This document shows, one piece after another, positions 17,564-25,263 of a stretch of 64,000 bases of DNA. The stretch lies in assembly GCF_030123505.1 (NCBI RefSeq), contig NZ_CP126115.1:5036001-5100000 (forward strand). Direction: 5' to 3'. The translations under genes and the position numbers were made by a program. Under the pieces are notes generated by a model. The model saw only the letters and a program-made list of their open reading frames with translations. It did no database searches and had not been told where the DNA came from. The stretch comes from Neobacillus sp. YX16 (GTDB taxonomy: Bacteria > Bacillota > Bacilli > Bacillales > Cytobacillaceae). How positions within the stretch are numbered: the stretch's first letter is position 1; every line of letters begins with the position of its first letter.

Positions 17564-18826
17564 TTATCTTACTCTTGGGAATCCGAAGCCTGATGCATAA
17601 TCATCGCCAGTGGCTGCTCCTGTACCGCCTTTAATATCATATAGTTTTGCTCTGTCCTGAAGCTCTTTACGAAGCTGTGTGTGTGACAACGAAGGAGTTT
17701 CAGCCCAAATTTTAGCTGCTAATCCTGAAACATGAGGCGTAGCCATTGATGTGCCGCTGATGGTATTGTAAGATCCATCATGCCATGTAGACTCGATTGC
17801 TCTTCCAGGAGCAGAAACTTCAACATCACGTTCTTGAATGACATAATCACCATCAGTAGCGGGATTGCCTCGAGAAGAGAAATCAGCTACACGATATGTA
17901 CCGTTTTGCTGAACATCCTCCAATGCTGCTACTGCTACTGCGTTGACTAGAGCACCTGGATACCCAATGGTATTGCTTGATGGACCATCATTTCCAGCCG
18001 CTGCAATGACTAATACCCCTTTACTGTAGGCATAATCAACAGCATTTGAAATCAAGGTGTCCTTTGCACTAGAACCTAATGACATGGAGATAATTACTTT
18101 TGAACCAGTCCTAGTTGCCTCATCTGCAGCTTTACGAATGGCAGAGGCAATATCATCTGAATAACCAGATCCCCGATTATTTAGCACTTTGTATGCCCAT
18201 AAATCAGCCTCTGGTGCCACTCCATATATCCCTTGGCCAGTTCCGCCGTCTGCAAGTACGGTCCCTGCTACATGCGTACCATGACCATTTCCATCTGAAC
18301 AGCTGCCCTCAATAAGCGGTGATTTGTTCTGTGTAAAATCCTTACATTGTTCAACTCTATTTGTTAGATCTGCGTGACTTGTATTAGCCCCCGTATCAAG
18401 GACTGCCACCTTAATTCCAGCGCCTCCAGAAGTTGACTGAATAGCAGATTCGTTATAAATGGCTTGAATTCCCCACGGTGTTTGGTCACTTGGACCAGAA
18501 TTGGCAGAACCACCTGGCTTAGCGGCAGCCTCTTTATTCGGTGCCAGTTGGACCTCCTCAACTCTTTCAATCGTTAAGTTTTTATTTTTTAATAGTGCCT
18601 GGTATTGCTTGCTGTTAACCGTAGTAGTAAAACCCTCTGCCCCAAAATCCCAACGAACCCCTACAGTTTTCATTGCCTGTGCCTTATCAGCGGATGGTCC
18701 TTGAATAATAACCCGAAGGGGCTCCTCCTGGCTGTTTGGCTGCTGACCGAAAGCACCTGTCGCAAACATGGATACCCCCATTACAAAGCTAAGTACTGAC
18801 GCACCTACCACTTTTCTCTTTTTCAT
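17564..18826 (-). CDS. Secreted subtilisin-like serine protease
   Basis: Subtilase of about 420 aa: signal peptide (KKRKVVGASVLSFVMGVSM, cleavage near TGAFGQ), a propeptide of about 80 residues, then an S8 catalytic domain. Numbering from the upstream ATG at 18832, the triad is Asp146 (AVLDTGAN), His184 (GNGHGTHVAG) and Ser362 (GTSMATPHVSG), with oxyanion Asn281 (AAAGNDGP). The start is set at 18826, 7 nt after GGGGAG; the ATG at 18832 is too close to it. It ends shortly after the catalytic domain, so there is no C-terminal anchor. It lies just upstream of the NprR-like regulator, the kind of gene that quorum-sensing regulators of this family control. Confidence 0.92.
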   Translation of the reverse strand: MKKRKVVGASVLSFVMGVSMFATGAFGQQPNSQEEPLRVIIQGPSADKAQAMKTVGVRWDFGAEGFTTTVNSKQYQALLKNKNLTIERVEEVQLAPNKEAAAKPGGSANSGPSDQTPWGIQAIYNESAIQSTSGGAGIKVAVLDTGANTSHADLTNRVEQCKDFTQNKSPLIEGSCSDGNGHGTHVAGTVLADGGTGQGIYGVAPEADLWAYKVLNNRGSGYSDDIASAIRKAADEATRTGSKVIISMSLGSSAKDTLISNAVDYAYSKGVLVIAAAGNDGPSSNTIGYPGALVNAVAVAALEDVQQNGTYRVADFSSRGNPATDGDYVIQERDVEVSAPGRAIESTWHDGSYNTISGTSMATPHVSGLAAKIWAETPSLSHTQLRKELQDRAKLYDIKGGTGAATGDDYASGFGFPRVR

Positions 18827-18880
18827 CCACATTCTCCCCTACTTTATCAACTCCAGGCTTGGACCTGTTTATTCATTTTA

Positions 18881-18898
18881 TTTAGAATATTTAGAATA
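18881..18898. promoter_or_regulatory. Tandem 9-bp repeat in the protease promoter region
   Basis: TTTAGAATA occurs twice in direct succession, 55-72 bp upstream of the protease start. It could be a regulator site, possibly for the NprR-like protein, but no consensus supports this. Confidence 0.25.
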
Positions 18899-19002
18899 TG
18901 TAAATGAAAAAATACCTAGAAAAGTTGGGAAATTTTTCAATTCCATAAAAAAGACCCTGAAGATTTACTCCAGAGCCTCCTACAAATTTCACTTGTATTA
19001 CG

Positions 19003-19941
19003 TTAAAAATATTTCTTTTTCCAAAAGATTAATGCCGTTAAAGTGGATAAAACACATGCAACAGTAATAGATATCCAAAAGGCATGTGGGCTATTTTGCA
19101 GCGGTAAATCCACATTCATCCCATAAAAGCTGAAAACGATGGTTGGGAATGAAAGTATGATGGTAAAGGATGTTAAAAATTTCATGACAATATTCACATT
19201 GTTGGAAATAATGGAAGCAAATGCGTCCATCATCCCACTTAGAATAGAGCTGTACGTCTCGGCCATCTCAATTGCCTGGATTTTCTCAATCATCACATCT
19301 TCTAATAAATCCTTATCTTCGTCATACATTTTGATATAACTAAAACGAAGAATTTTATCTAATACGACTTTATTGGATTTTAGCGAAGTTGTGAAATAAA
19401 CAAGGCTCTTTTCTAATGCAAGAAATGCATACAATTCTTTATTTTTCATCGATTGGTGTAGTTCGCGTTCAATCTCATTTGTTCTTTTATTGATTTGTTT
19501 CAAGTACCGCAAATAATAGGATGTAATAATAGCAAGAATTTGCAGAGCAAATCGGTTCTTTTTAAAGGTATAAAACTCTTTTATTTTATTATTCTTAAAA
19601 ACTTCTAAGATTGGAGTATCCTTTAAGGATACAGTGATAATACACTCTTCCGTTAAGACAATTCCTATCGGGATAGTCTCATAAATGGGAAAGCCAGCAT
19701 CATCATGCGTAATATAGGGATAATCCACGATGATATAAACCTGGCCATCCTCACGTTCGATTCTTGGTCGTTCTTCGTCATCGAGGGCGTCCTTGATAAA
19801 GTCAACATAGATGTTGGCTTCAGCTGTAACCCTATTAATTTCTTCTTCGGTTGGGGCGTACATATTAACCCAGCAGCCCTTTGAAATTTTTTCAACCTGT
19901 TCAAGTACTTTTGATTCACTGCTTTTATAAATCTCCAACAT
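19003..19941 (-). CDS. corA: CorA family Mg2+ (or Co2+) channel
   Basis: A 312-aa pentameric divalent-cation channel. The long soluble N-terminal domain and coiled helix precede two C-terminal membrane segments (about 255-275 and 287-306), with the selectivity motif GMN at residues 274-276 (FSFYGMNVDLP) and the lysine-rich end FWKKKYF. The loop after GMN lacks the usual MPE. GAGGAGG lies 8 nt ahead of the ATG and can pair with the end of a 39-codon reading frame immediately upstream, suggesting translational control. A CDF cation exporter is encoded next on the same strand. Confidence 0.9.
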   Translation of the reverse strand: MLEIYKSSESKVLEQVEKISKGCWVNMYAPTEEEINRVTAEANIYVDFIKDALDDEERPRIEREDGQVYIIVDYPYITHDDAGFPIYETIPIGIVLTEECIITVSLKDTPILEVFKNNKIKEFYTFKKNRFALQILAIITSYYLRYLKQINKRTNEIERELHQSMKNKELYAFLALEKSLVYFTTSLKSNKVVLDKILRFSYIKMYDEDKDLLEDVMIEKIQAIEMAETYSSILSGMMDAFASIISNNVNIVMKFLTSFTIILSFPTIVFSFYGMNVDLPLQNSPHAFWISITVACVLSTLTALIFWKKKYF

Positions 19942-19948
19942 AATAAAA

Positions 19949-19975
19949 CCTCCTCACTTACTTTGTACGAGGAAG
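19949..19975 (-). promoter_or_regulatory. Hairpin that can sequester the corA ribosome-binding site
   Basis: On the minus strand CTTCCTC (19975-19969), inside the last codons of the upstream small reading frame, pairs with GAGGAGG (19955-19949), the corA Shine-Dalgarno; two further G-U pairs extend it. The loop is 13 nt and holds the TAA stop of the small frame. A ribosome reaching that stop would open the hairpin. Confidence 0.5.
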
Positions 19976-20077
19976 CCAAACTACCTTCTTAAGAGCTGAT
20001 ATTCCTGAAGAATCCAATTCAAAGATAACGCTGACTTCCCCGCTGCTACTAGGGTCCGGGTCTATTGCATAACTCAA
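19958..20077 (-). CDS. Putative 39-aa leader peptide upstream of corA
   Basis: A short open frame starting at TTG with AAGGAG 10 nt upstream, encoding a peptide that begins MSYAIDPDPSSSGEV and ends KKVVWLPRTK. Its stop lies 16 nt before the corA ATG. The early DPDP resembles the EPDP that makes the enterobacterial mgtL leader sensitive to Mg2+, and its 3' end forms one arm of a hairpin over the corA ribosome site. No family is recognised. It could also be an ordinary small protein or a chance frame. Confidence 0.5.
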   Translation of the reverse strand: MSYAIDPDPSSSGEVSVIFELDSSGISALKKVVWLPRTK

Positions 20078-20150
20078 AAAATATCAACTCCTTGGGCGTA
20101 TTATTACTCCATTATCATAAACCCAAAATCAAAAAAGCACAAACAACAAT

Positions 20151-21035
20151 TTATTCAGGAAAATAGGGGTTTAAGTGAATTAATACCTCTTCAATATTGT
20201 CGTATCTCTCCATCATTCTCCCTTTGATTTGTTTTGCAAGGTCATGTCCTTCCTTAATGGTTTTAAAGTGGTCAATTGATATTCTCAGATCAACTAAAAC
20301 ATAATGACCAAGTTCTCTTGCTCTAATCCGATCAATCCTCTTTACCTCTGGAAATTCATTCACTACATTCATATATTCTTGTAATGTTGCCGCATCAATA
20401 TTACGTTCAAGCAAGATATCGAAAGCTTCCATTAACATTTCCTTGGAGATTTTAAAAATTAAGTAAGCTACAAAAATACTTGCTGCTTTATCTCCATATT
20501 GTAAGATAAAAATATCAAAGCGTTCGCCCATTATAGAGAGGAGAACCCCAATCGCGGCAGCAATCGAAGCCACAATATCTGCTTTGTGGTCAAAGGCGAT
20601 GGCTTCAATTGCCTTACTATTATGCTCTTTTGCCACCTTTAATGATGAACGATACAAAATAATCTTAGTAACATAGGAAATGATTGCTACCCACATCGCT
20701 AAGTAACTTGGTGTTGCTACTTCATGGAAGAATCCAGCGATTCCTTCATAGACCACATAAATGGAAACGAGGAAAAGTAAAATTCCTACGATGCCGGAAA
20801 CAATGACCTCTGCTTTTCCGTGACCATAAGGATGCTCATTATCAGCTGGCTTATTGGCAAGTTTAATGACCAGTAAGACAATAACAGAGGCAAAAACATC
20901 TGCAGCGGAATGAATTCCATCCGCAAAAACCGCATCACTATTTCCAAACCAGCCTATGAAAAGTTTACCTAATGTTAAGAGGATATTACTAATCACACTA
21001 ATCCAGGCAATTTTCTTCGCTAAGGATTCCCTCAT
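20151..21035 (-). CDS. Cation diffusion facilitator (CDF) metal exporter
   Basis: A 294-aa CDF protein exporting a divalent metal in exchange for protons. Six membrane segments occupy about residues 8-205 (start MRESLAKKIAWISVISNILL), with metal-site motifs DGIHSAADV in helix 2, HPYGHGKAE in the following loop and DHKADIVAS in helix 5. A cytoplasmic ferredoxin-like domain fills the last 80 residues. B. subtilis homologues of this class (MneP/MneS) export manganese, but the metal is not determined here. It is upstream of the corA unit on the same strand. Confidence 0.88.
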   Translation of the reverse strand: MRESLAKKIAWISVISNILLTLGKLFIGWFGNSDAVFADGIHSAADVFASVIVLLVIKLANKPADNEHPYGHGKAEVIVSGIVGILLFLVSIYVVYEGIAGFFHEVATPSYLAMWVAIISYVTKIILYRSSLKVAKEHNSKAIEAIAFDHKADIVASIAAAIGVLLSIMGERFDIFILQYGDKAASIFVAYLIFKISKEMLMEAFDILLERNIDAATLQEYMNVVNEFPEVKRIDRIRARELGHYVLVDLRISIDHFKTIKEGHDLAKQIKGRMMERYDNIEEVLIHLNPYFPE

Positions 21036-21062
21036 CTATTTAGTCCACCTCAAAAAAAATTT

Positions 21063-21206
21063 CTATTTCTCTACCTGATTATTCCCATTAACCTCCATTT
21101 TCATTTCTTCCTCTTCTTCTTCGACGGTAATTCTGTTAATCGCGTCATGAAGAAAATGGAAAGCCTCATCCAATTCTTCCCTTGATGGATACTTATCTTT
21201 GTTCAT
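21063..21206 (-). CDS. Small acidic hypothetical protein
   Basis: A 47-aa frame (MNKDKYPSREELDEAFHFLH, then a run of glutamates) preceded by AAGGGG. No recognised family, signal or membrane segment. It is 27 nt upstream of the CDF gene on the same strand and may be co-transcribed with it. Confidence 0.5.
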   Translation of the reverse strand: MNKDKYPSREELDEAFHFLHDAINRITVEEEEEEMKMEVNGNNQVEK

Positions 21207-21297
21207 ACTTTTCAGCCCCTTGAATTTTTGTATGAGTAATCCTTGAATAAAACGTAGAAAATACGGTTGTACCAAATTTATTTAAGGAGTGTGCAGC

Positions 21298-21516
21298 ATG
21301 GATAAAAAGAATTCTGCAAACAACAGTACAGATCTCGCTGGACGTATTTACGAAACAAGCGACTATCAAAAAAATGATGTCATGTCTACCGGTCTAGCGA
21401 CCACACACGAACAGGTAAGCGACACCTATATGGAGGGGGAAATTGATACATCCACTGATGACGATTTAAACGCGAAGGATCTCCCGATTGCACAAAAGCC
21501 ATACAGAAACGAATAA
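21298..21516 (+). CDS. yozQ: YozQ-like small protein (DUF4025)
   Basis: A 72-aa hydrophilic protein with the DUF4025 core TGLATTHEQVSDTYMEGEID. AAGGAG lies 8 nt ahead of the ATG. B. subtilis YozQ has the same central motif; its function is unknown. The gene stands alone between divergent and convergent neighbours. Confidence 0.75.
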   Translation: MDKKNSANNSTDLAGRIYETSDYQKNDVMSTGLATTHEQVSDTYMEGEIDTSTDDDLNAKDLPIAQKPYRNE

Positions 21517-21524
21517 AATTAGAG

Positions 21525-21556
21525 AAAACAGCTTTCCAAACGCGAAAGCTGTTTTT
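21525..21556. terminator. Terminator between yozQ and yteA
   Basis: AAAACAGCTTTC and GAAAGCTGTTTT arms with T-runs on both strands between two convergent genes. Confidence 0.8.
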
Positions 21557-21560
21557 CTGT

Positions 21561-22316
21561 TTATTTATCGTCATCCACATATGGATCTTTTTCATATGCT
21601 GGCAGATCTCCAAAGCTTGTCATGATTCCTTCTTCATCAAGTGACTCTTCATAGCGTTCATGTTGTGGGTTTGGGTACACGGTAACATTGTTCCCATATA
21701 TATCGTTACCTACAAAATTTTCATAGTCCTCCACATACCCCTCATTTTCATCTGGTTCAATCCCAACATCATTGTAGTGCTCTTGTGGAAAGGCTAAATC
21801 TGATGGTGTGTCGGATGTTCCCCATTGTTCAACAATCTGCCAAGAATCCTCTGCGTCAAAAGCGACATTCTCATCTTTCGTATCCATATCAAATTTCCCA
21901 AACGGCGGCATTAATACTCCCTCTTCAATAGGTCGATCATGTGATACTACTTGATCTGGACTATGTTCTTTACAATAGGTCGTATTCGGTAACGCCTCTA
22001 ATCGTTCAAAAGATATTTCGTTCCCACATACTTCACATTTTCCATACTGACCATTTTCCATTGCTTCAAGTGCTTTATTTATATTTCTTAGCTGTAAATC
22101 AGTATGTTCATTTAACGCAATATCCTTTTCACGTTCATACAACTCTGAACCTTCATCAGCAGGATGATTATCATAACTTGATAACTCCCCCATCGATTCA
22201 TGAAAATGACCTCGTTCTAAACCATAATGGCCATTTTGCTCGAGGCGCTCTTCTATTTCCTCTTTTTCCTTTAGTAATTGCAAACGAAAACCAGCAAGCT
22301 GCTCTGTCGTTAACAT
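21561..22316 (-). CDS. yteA: YteA family regulatory protein (DksA/TraR-type zinc finger)
   Basis: A 251-aa protein with an N-terminal coiled region (LLKEKEEIEERLEQNGHYGL), a SYDNHPADEGSELYEREKDI segment typical of YteA/YocK proteins, and a DksA-like zinc finger CEVCGNEISFERLEALPNTT followed by YCKEH near residues 95-120. The C-terminal half is acidic and tandem (EDYENFVGND). B. subtilis YteA is a sporulation-associated protein. The start follows a GAAAGGGG ribosome site. DNA or RNA-polymerase binding is assumed from the family. Confidence 0.85.
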   Translation of the reverse strand: MLTTEQLAGFRLQLLKEKEEIEERLEQNGHYGLERGHFHESMGELSSYDNHPADEGSELYEREKDIALNEHTDLQLRNINKALEAMENGQYGKCEVCGNEISFERLEALPNTTYCKEHSPDQVVSHDRPIEEGVLMPPFGKFDMDTKDENVAFDAEDSWQIVEQWGTSDTPSDLAFPQEHYNDVGIEPDENEGYVEDYENFVGNDIYGNNVTVYPNPQHERYEESLDEEGIMTSFGDLPAYEKDPYVDDDK

Positions 22317-22536
22317 AGTAAACCCCTTTCAAGGCTTATTGCTTATCTATTTCGCCCATTTTATATTTCAACTTTTTCTAGTACCTCTTTATTTTCAATG
22401 TTTTAGGCCATGATTATGTAATTAATTTAGGGATTCCAACAAAATCCTAATTGCTCTTATGAACTAGCTGAATAAGTTTTTGGTGAGCGTGTATCTTAAC
22501 ATATAGAATGTCATTAAAAAGGAATGAGGGAATACG

Positions 22537-22710
22537 ATGGTAAACGAAAATTTTAACAAATTTAGAAAAGAACAGCAGGAACATCAAAGTGTTTATTTGG
22601 GCGGTGCAAATAAACAACTAGGCAAGAATGACCCTGAATATAATAACCAGGACAATACAGATAAATCAGTAGGAGCAACCGGGAGAAGTGTGAATGGGCA
22701 AATCGAGTAG
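22537..22710 (+). CDS. Small hydrophilic protein upstream of permease
   Basis: A 57-aa Asn/Gln/Lys-rich protein (MVNENFNKFRKEQQEHQSVY ... NGQIE) with AAAAGGAATGAGG ahead of the ATG. It overlaps the permease start by 17 nt, so the two are translationally linked. No cysteines, signal or membrane segment. The composition resembles small spore proteins, but I do not recognise a family. Confidence 0.6.
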   Translation: MVNENFNKFRKEQQEHQSVYLGGANKQLGKNDPEYNNQDNTDKSVGATGRSVNGQIE

Positions 22711-24055
22711 CGGGGAAAATGAACAAAAAAATATGAAGTGGTGGCAGCTTTCGTTATTTGGGGTGGGGTGTACAATCGGTACAGGATTCTTCTTAGGGTC
22801 AAGTATCGCCATCAAAATGACTGGACCTGCTATTCTTATCGCTTTCATCCTTGCAGCTGCTGGAACCTATTTGGTCTTTGATGCACTTGCAAAAATGACT
22901 GCACAAGAACCTCTAAAGGGCGGGTTTCGGTCCTATGCGAAAAAAGCCTTCGGCCGCTGGGCTGGATTTAGCAGCGGATGGGTCTATTGGGTGTCAGAGG
23001 TTTTAATAATGGGCAGTCAAATGACAGCTCTATCTATTTTTTCACGATTTTGGTTCCCAAAGATTCCGCTATGGGCTTTTGCTGGTATTTATGCCCTACT
23101 TGGACTAGTGGTCGTCCTAATCGGGGTAGGTGTACTAAATAAATTAGAGAATATTCTTGCCGTCATAAAAATAGCAGCCATATTAATGTTCGTTATCATT
23201 GCTTTATTAGCGATATTCGGAGTGATTGATGGAGACCGGCCTATTCAATATCCTGACAGCAGAAAGGATTTAATTCCTCATGGTGTATTAGGTTTATGGT
23301 CCGGGGTTATTTTTGCCTTCTATGCTTTTGGAGGAATTGAAATTCTGGGCTTAATGGCTACCCAATTAAAGGATCCAAAGGAGGCCCCTAAGGCTGGAAA
23401 AGTAATGCTGGTAACTCTGATGGTCATCTACATGCTCTCCATCGGACTTGCGGTCTTAATGGTTCCATGGAATCAATTTAATGGTGAGAAAAGTCCATTC
23501 GTTAATGCTTTAGACAATTACAATTTAACGTTTATTCCACATCTTTTTAACGGAGCATTAATTATTGCGGGATTTTCGACAATGGTTGCCTCCCTTTTTG
23601 CTGTTACCAGCATTCTTGTTACACTCTCTGAAGAAGGAGATGCGCCTGGATTATTTTGCAGGCAGGGGAAACTAAAAGTACCTATTCCCACTTTACTCAT
23701 TACCGTTTTGGGAATATCTGCTTCGATTGTTTGTGCACTTTTAATGCCAGGTCATGTTTATGAATACATTACCACCGCTGCAGGACTCATGCTCCTCTAC
23801 AACTGGATTTTCATTTTAGCATCCTCATGGAAATTATTAGAGGTAACAGCAAAGGATAAGATAAAATACTCCACTGGGATTCTATTCATTCTTATCGCAG
23901 TTAGTGGCACTCTATTTCATAGCACAAGCCGGCCTGGTTTCTTTATTAGCCTGGCTTTCATTGGGATAATAGGCTGCATAACTTTAATTATGAATTTCAA
24001 GTGGAAAAAGAAGAAGAAAAAGGGCAAAGTACTTAGTCCTTGGCCAACAGCTTGA
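22694..24055 (+). CDS. APC family amino acid permease
   Basis: A 453-aa transporter with about 12 membrane segments. Helix 1 carries the substrate-backbone motif GVGCTIGTGFFLGSS, followed by ALAKMTAQEPLKGGFRSYAK, a conserved loop of amino-acid/polyamine/organocation permeases. The C-terminus is a lysine cluster (FKWKKKKKKGK). The start overlaps the small upstream gene; AGAAG is the nearest ribosome site. Substrate not predictable; the sequence is of the YbxG/YdgF type seen in bacilli. Confidence 0.85.
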   Translation: MGKSSSGENEQKNMKWWQLSLFGVGCTIGTGFFLGSSIAIKMTGPAILIAFILAAAGTYLVFDALAKMTAQEPLKGGFRSYAKKAFGRWAGFSSGWVYWVSEVLIMGSQMTALSIFSRFWFPKIPLWAFAGIYALLGLVVVLIGVGVLNKLENILAVIKIAAILMFVIIALLAIFGVIDGDRPIQYPDSRKDLIPHGVLGLWSGVIFAFYAFGGIEILGLMATQLKDPKEAPKAGKVMLVTLMVIYMLSIGLAVLMVPWNQFNGEKSPFVNALDNYNLTFIPHLFNGALIIAGFSTMVASLFAVTSILVTLSEEGDAPGLFCRQGKLKVPIPTLLITVLGISASIVCALLMPGHVYEYITTAAGLMLLYNWIFILASSWKLLEVTAKDKIKYSTGILFILIAVSGTLFHSTSRPGFFISLAFIGIIGCITLIMNFKWKKKKKKGKVLSPWPTA

Positions 24056-24057
24056 TT

Positions 24058-24084
24058 GCCAGCGCTTATATTCGCTGGCTTTTG
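24058..24084 (+). terminator. Terminator after the APC permease
   Basis: GCCAGCG and CGCTGGC arms followed by TTTTGTTG. Confidence 0.75.
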
Positions 24085-24087
24085 TTG

Positions 24088-24714
24088 TTATCCAAATAAA
24101 ACATTAAAGGCTTGGTAGCCAAAGTAAATCCCGAATCCAATCAGTGATACTCCAGACAGAAGCGAAATCCCCACAAGCAGCTGCGAGGTTAAATATTTCC
24201 GAAAATTACTCGCAATCCCAGCCATTGTGAAATCCCAAATAAGTAATCCAATAAAAATAGCACTGCTGTAAATAATTAATTGACTTGTTTCATAGGTTGC
24301 CGCAGTCTTGGCGAGCACAGATCCGTAAATCCCCAGCCAAAATAAAATCGTTAACGGATTGGATATCGACATAAAGAAACCAGATAAAAAAGATTTTACT
24401 AAGTGTTCATCCTTCCTTTTCTCTCCAATCTTCAGCTTATTTGCCGAAAGCATGGTTTCAATTCCAGTATAAATTAAGACAAAACAGCCAAATAACCATA
24501 AAAAAGTTTTCATAAAGGGAGTTTCAAGAAAATGAACCACTCCAAAATATACAATCATCATGTAAACTCCATCAGCTACGACCGCCCCTACCCCAATAAG
24601 CCATGAATGCATAAATCCGTGTTTTATCCCCTTATCTATTTGAGCGGCATTAATGGGACCAATAGGAGCCGCCAGCGACAATCCTAGCAAAATATAACTT
24701 AAAAATACATTCAT
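24088..24714 (-). CDS. LysE/RhtB family amino acid exporter
   Basis: A 208-aa membrane protein with six hydrophobic segments. The N-terminal ILLGLSLAAPIGPINAAQID is the LysE-family signature and SNPLTILFWLGI the second conserved block. These proteins export amino acids or analogues by proton exchange. It stands alone with a GGGAG ribosome site; a palindrome at 24727-24768 in its leader (CCTGAAT and ATTCAGG arms) may be regulatory or structural. Confidence 0.85.
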   Translation of the reverse strand: MNVFLSYILLGLSLAAPIGPINAAQIDKGIKHGFMHSWLIGVGAVVADGVYMMIVYFGVVHFLETPFMKTFLWLFGCFVLIYTGIETMLSANKLKIGEKRKDEHLVKSFLSGFFMSISNPLTILFWLGIYGSVLAKTAATYETSQLIIYSSAIFIGLLIWDFTMAGIASNFRKYLTSQLLVGISLLSGVSLIGFGIYFGYQAFNVLFG

Positions 24715-24792
24715 CCTAATCTCTCCCTGAATTGAAATAGAAGCCTGTCTTTCAATTTCTATTCAGGAAATAGGGGTTGTACCACTTTATTT

Positions 24793-24834
24793 TCAAAAAA
24801 AAGGGAGATTTCTTTAGATAAGAAAACTCCTTTA
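24793..24834 (-). terminator. Terminator of the ykoS-ykoT-gtrA operon
   Basis: On the minus strand AGGAG-TTTTCTT and AAAGAAA-TCTCC arms precede a run of eight T. Confidence 0.75.
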
Positions 24835-25263
24835 AGCAGTCTTTACAGTATTGAATACAAAATATTTTTGCCCTAGGTAATTACTTATTGTATAAAGCAC
24901 ACTTCCTATAAGCACAGCTCCATTTTGTTCAACCGCTGTACTTACAAAATGAAAGGGATTGAACCAAAACATTAGCTTTTCACTACAGAAATAAGCGCCA
25001 AAATAGCAAATGAGTATGATGGTCAAAAATCTTGGCAGCCCTCTTTGAATGGAGACCGTACTATTGAAGGTATAAGATCGATTTAAAAGATAACTAATAC
25101 AAGCCCCAGCAAAATTACCTACAAAGGTCGAAACCCAATACGAAAGATGTAGAGCATTAAGTAAAAAGAAGATGATAAATAAACCGACACACGTATTGAT
25201 AACCCCAACCAGAAGAAAACGAATGAATGAATTAGTTGGTTTTATAAAACTCCTCCTCCTCAT
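24832..25263 (-). CDS. GtrA family membrane protein
   Basis: A 143-aa protein with four membrane segments and the GtrA pattern FIRFLLVGVINTCVGLFI near the N-terminus and NYLGQKYFVF at the C-terminus. GtrA proteins help move a lipid-linked sugar, made by the partner glycosyltransferase, across the membrane. The frame overlaps the glycosyltransferase end by 32 nt. The ATG at 25263 is followed by an AGGAGGAGG run encoding MRRRS, and has no ribosome site before it, so the true start is uncertain. Confidence 0.8.
   Translation of the reverse strand: MRRRSFIKPTNSFIRFLLVGVINTCVGLFIIFFLLNALHLSYWVSTFVGNFAGACISYLLNRSYTFNSTVSIQRGLPRFLTIILICYFGAYFCSEKLMFWFNPFHFVSTAVEQNGAVLIGSVLYTISNYLGQKYFVFNTVKTA

Noticed and set aside
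19942..20150. Known metal riboswitch (M-box, NiCo or yybP-ykoY) ahead of corA
   Set aside because: None of the conserved cores of these classes could be found; the region is better explained by a short coding frame plus a ribosome-site hairpin.
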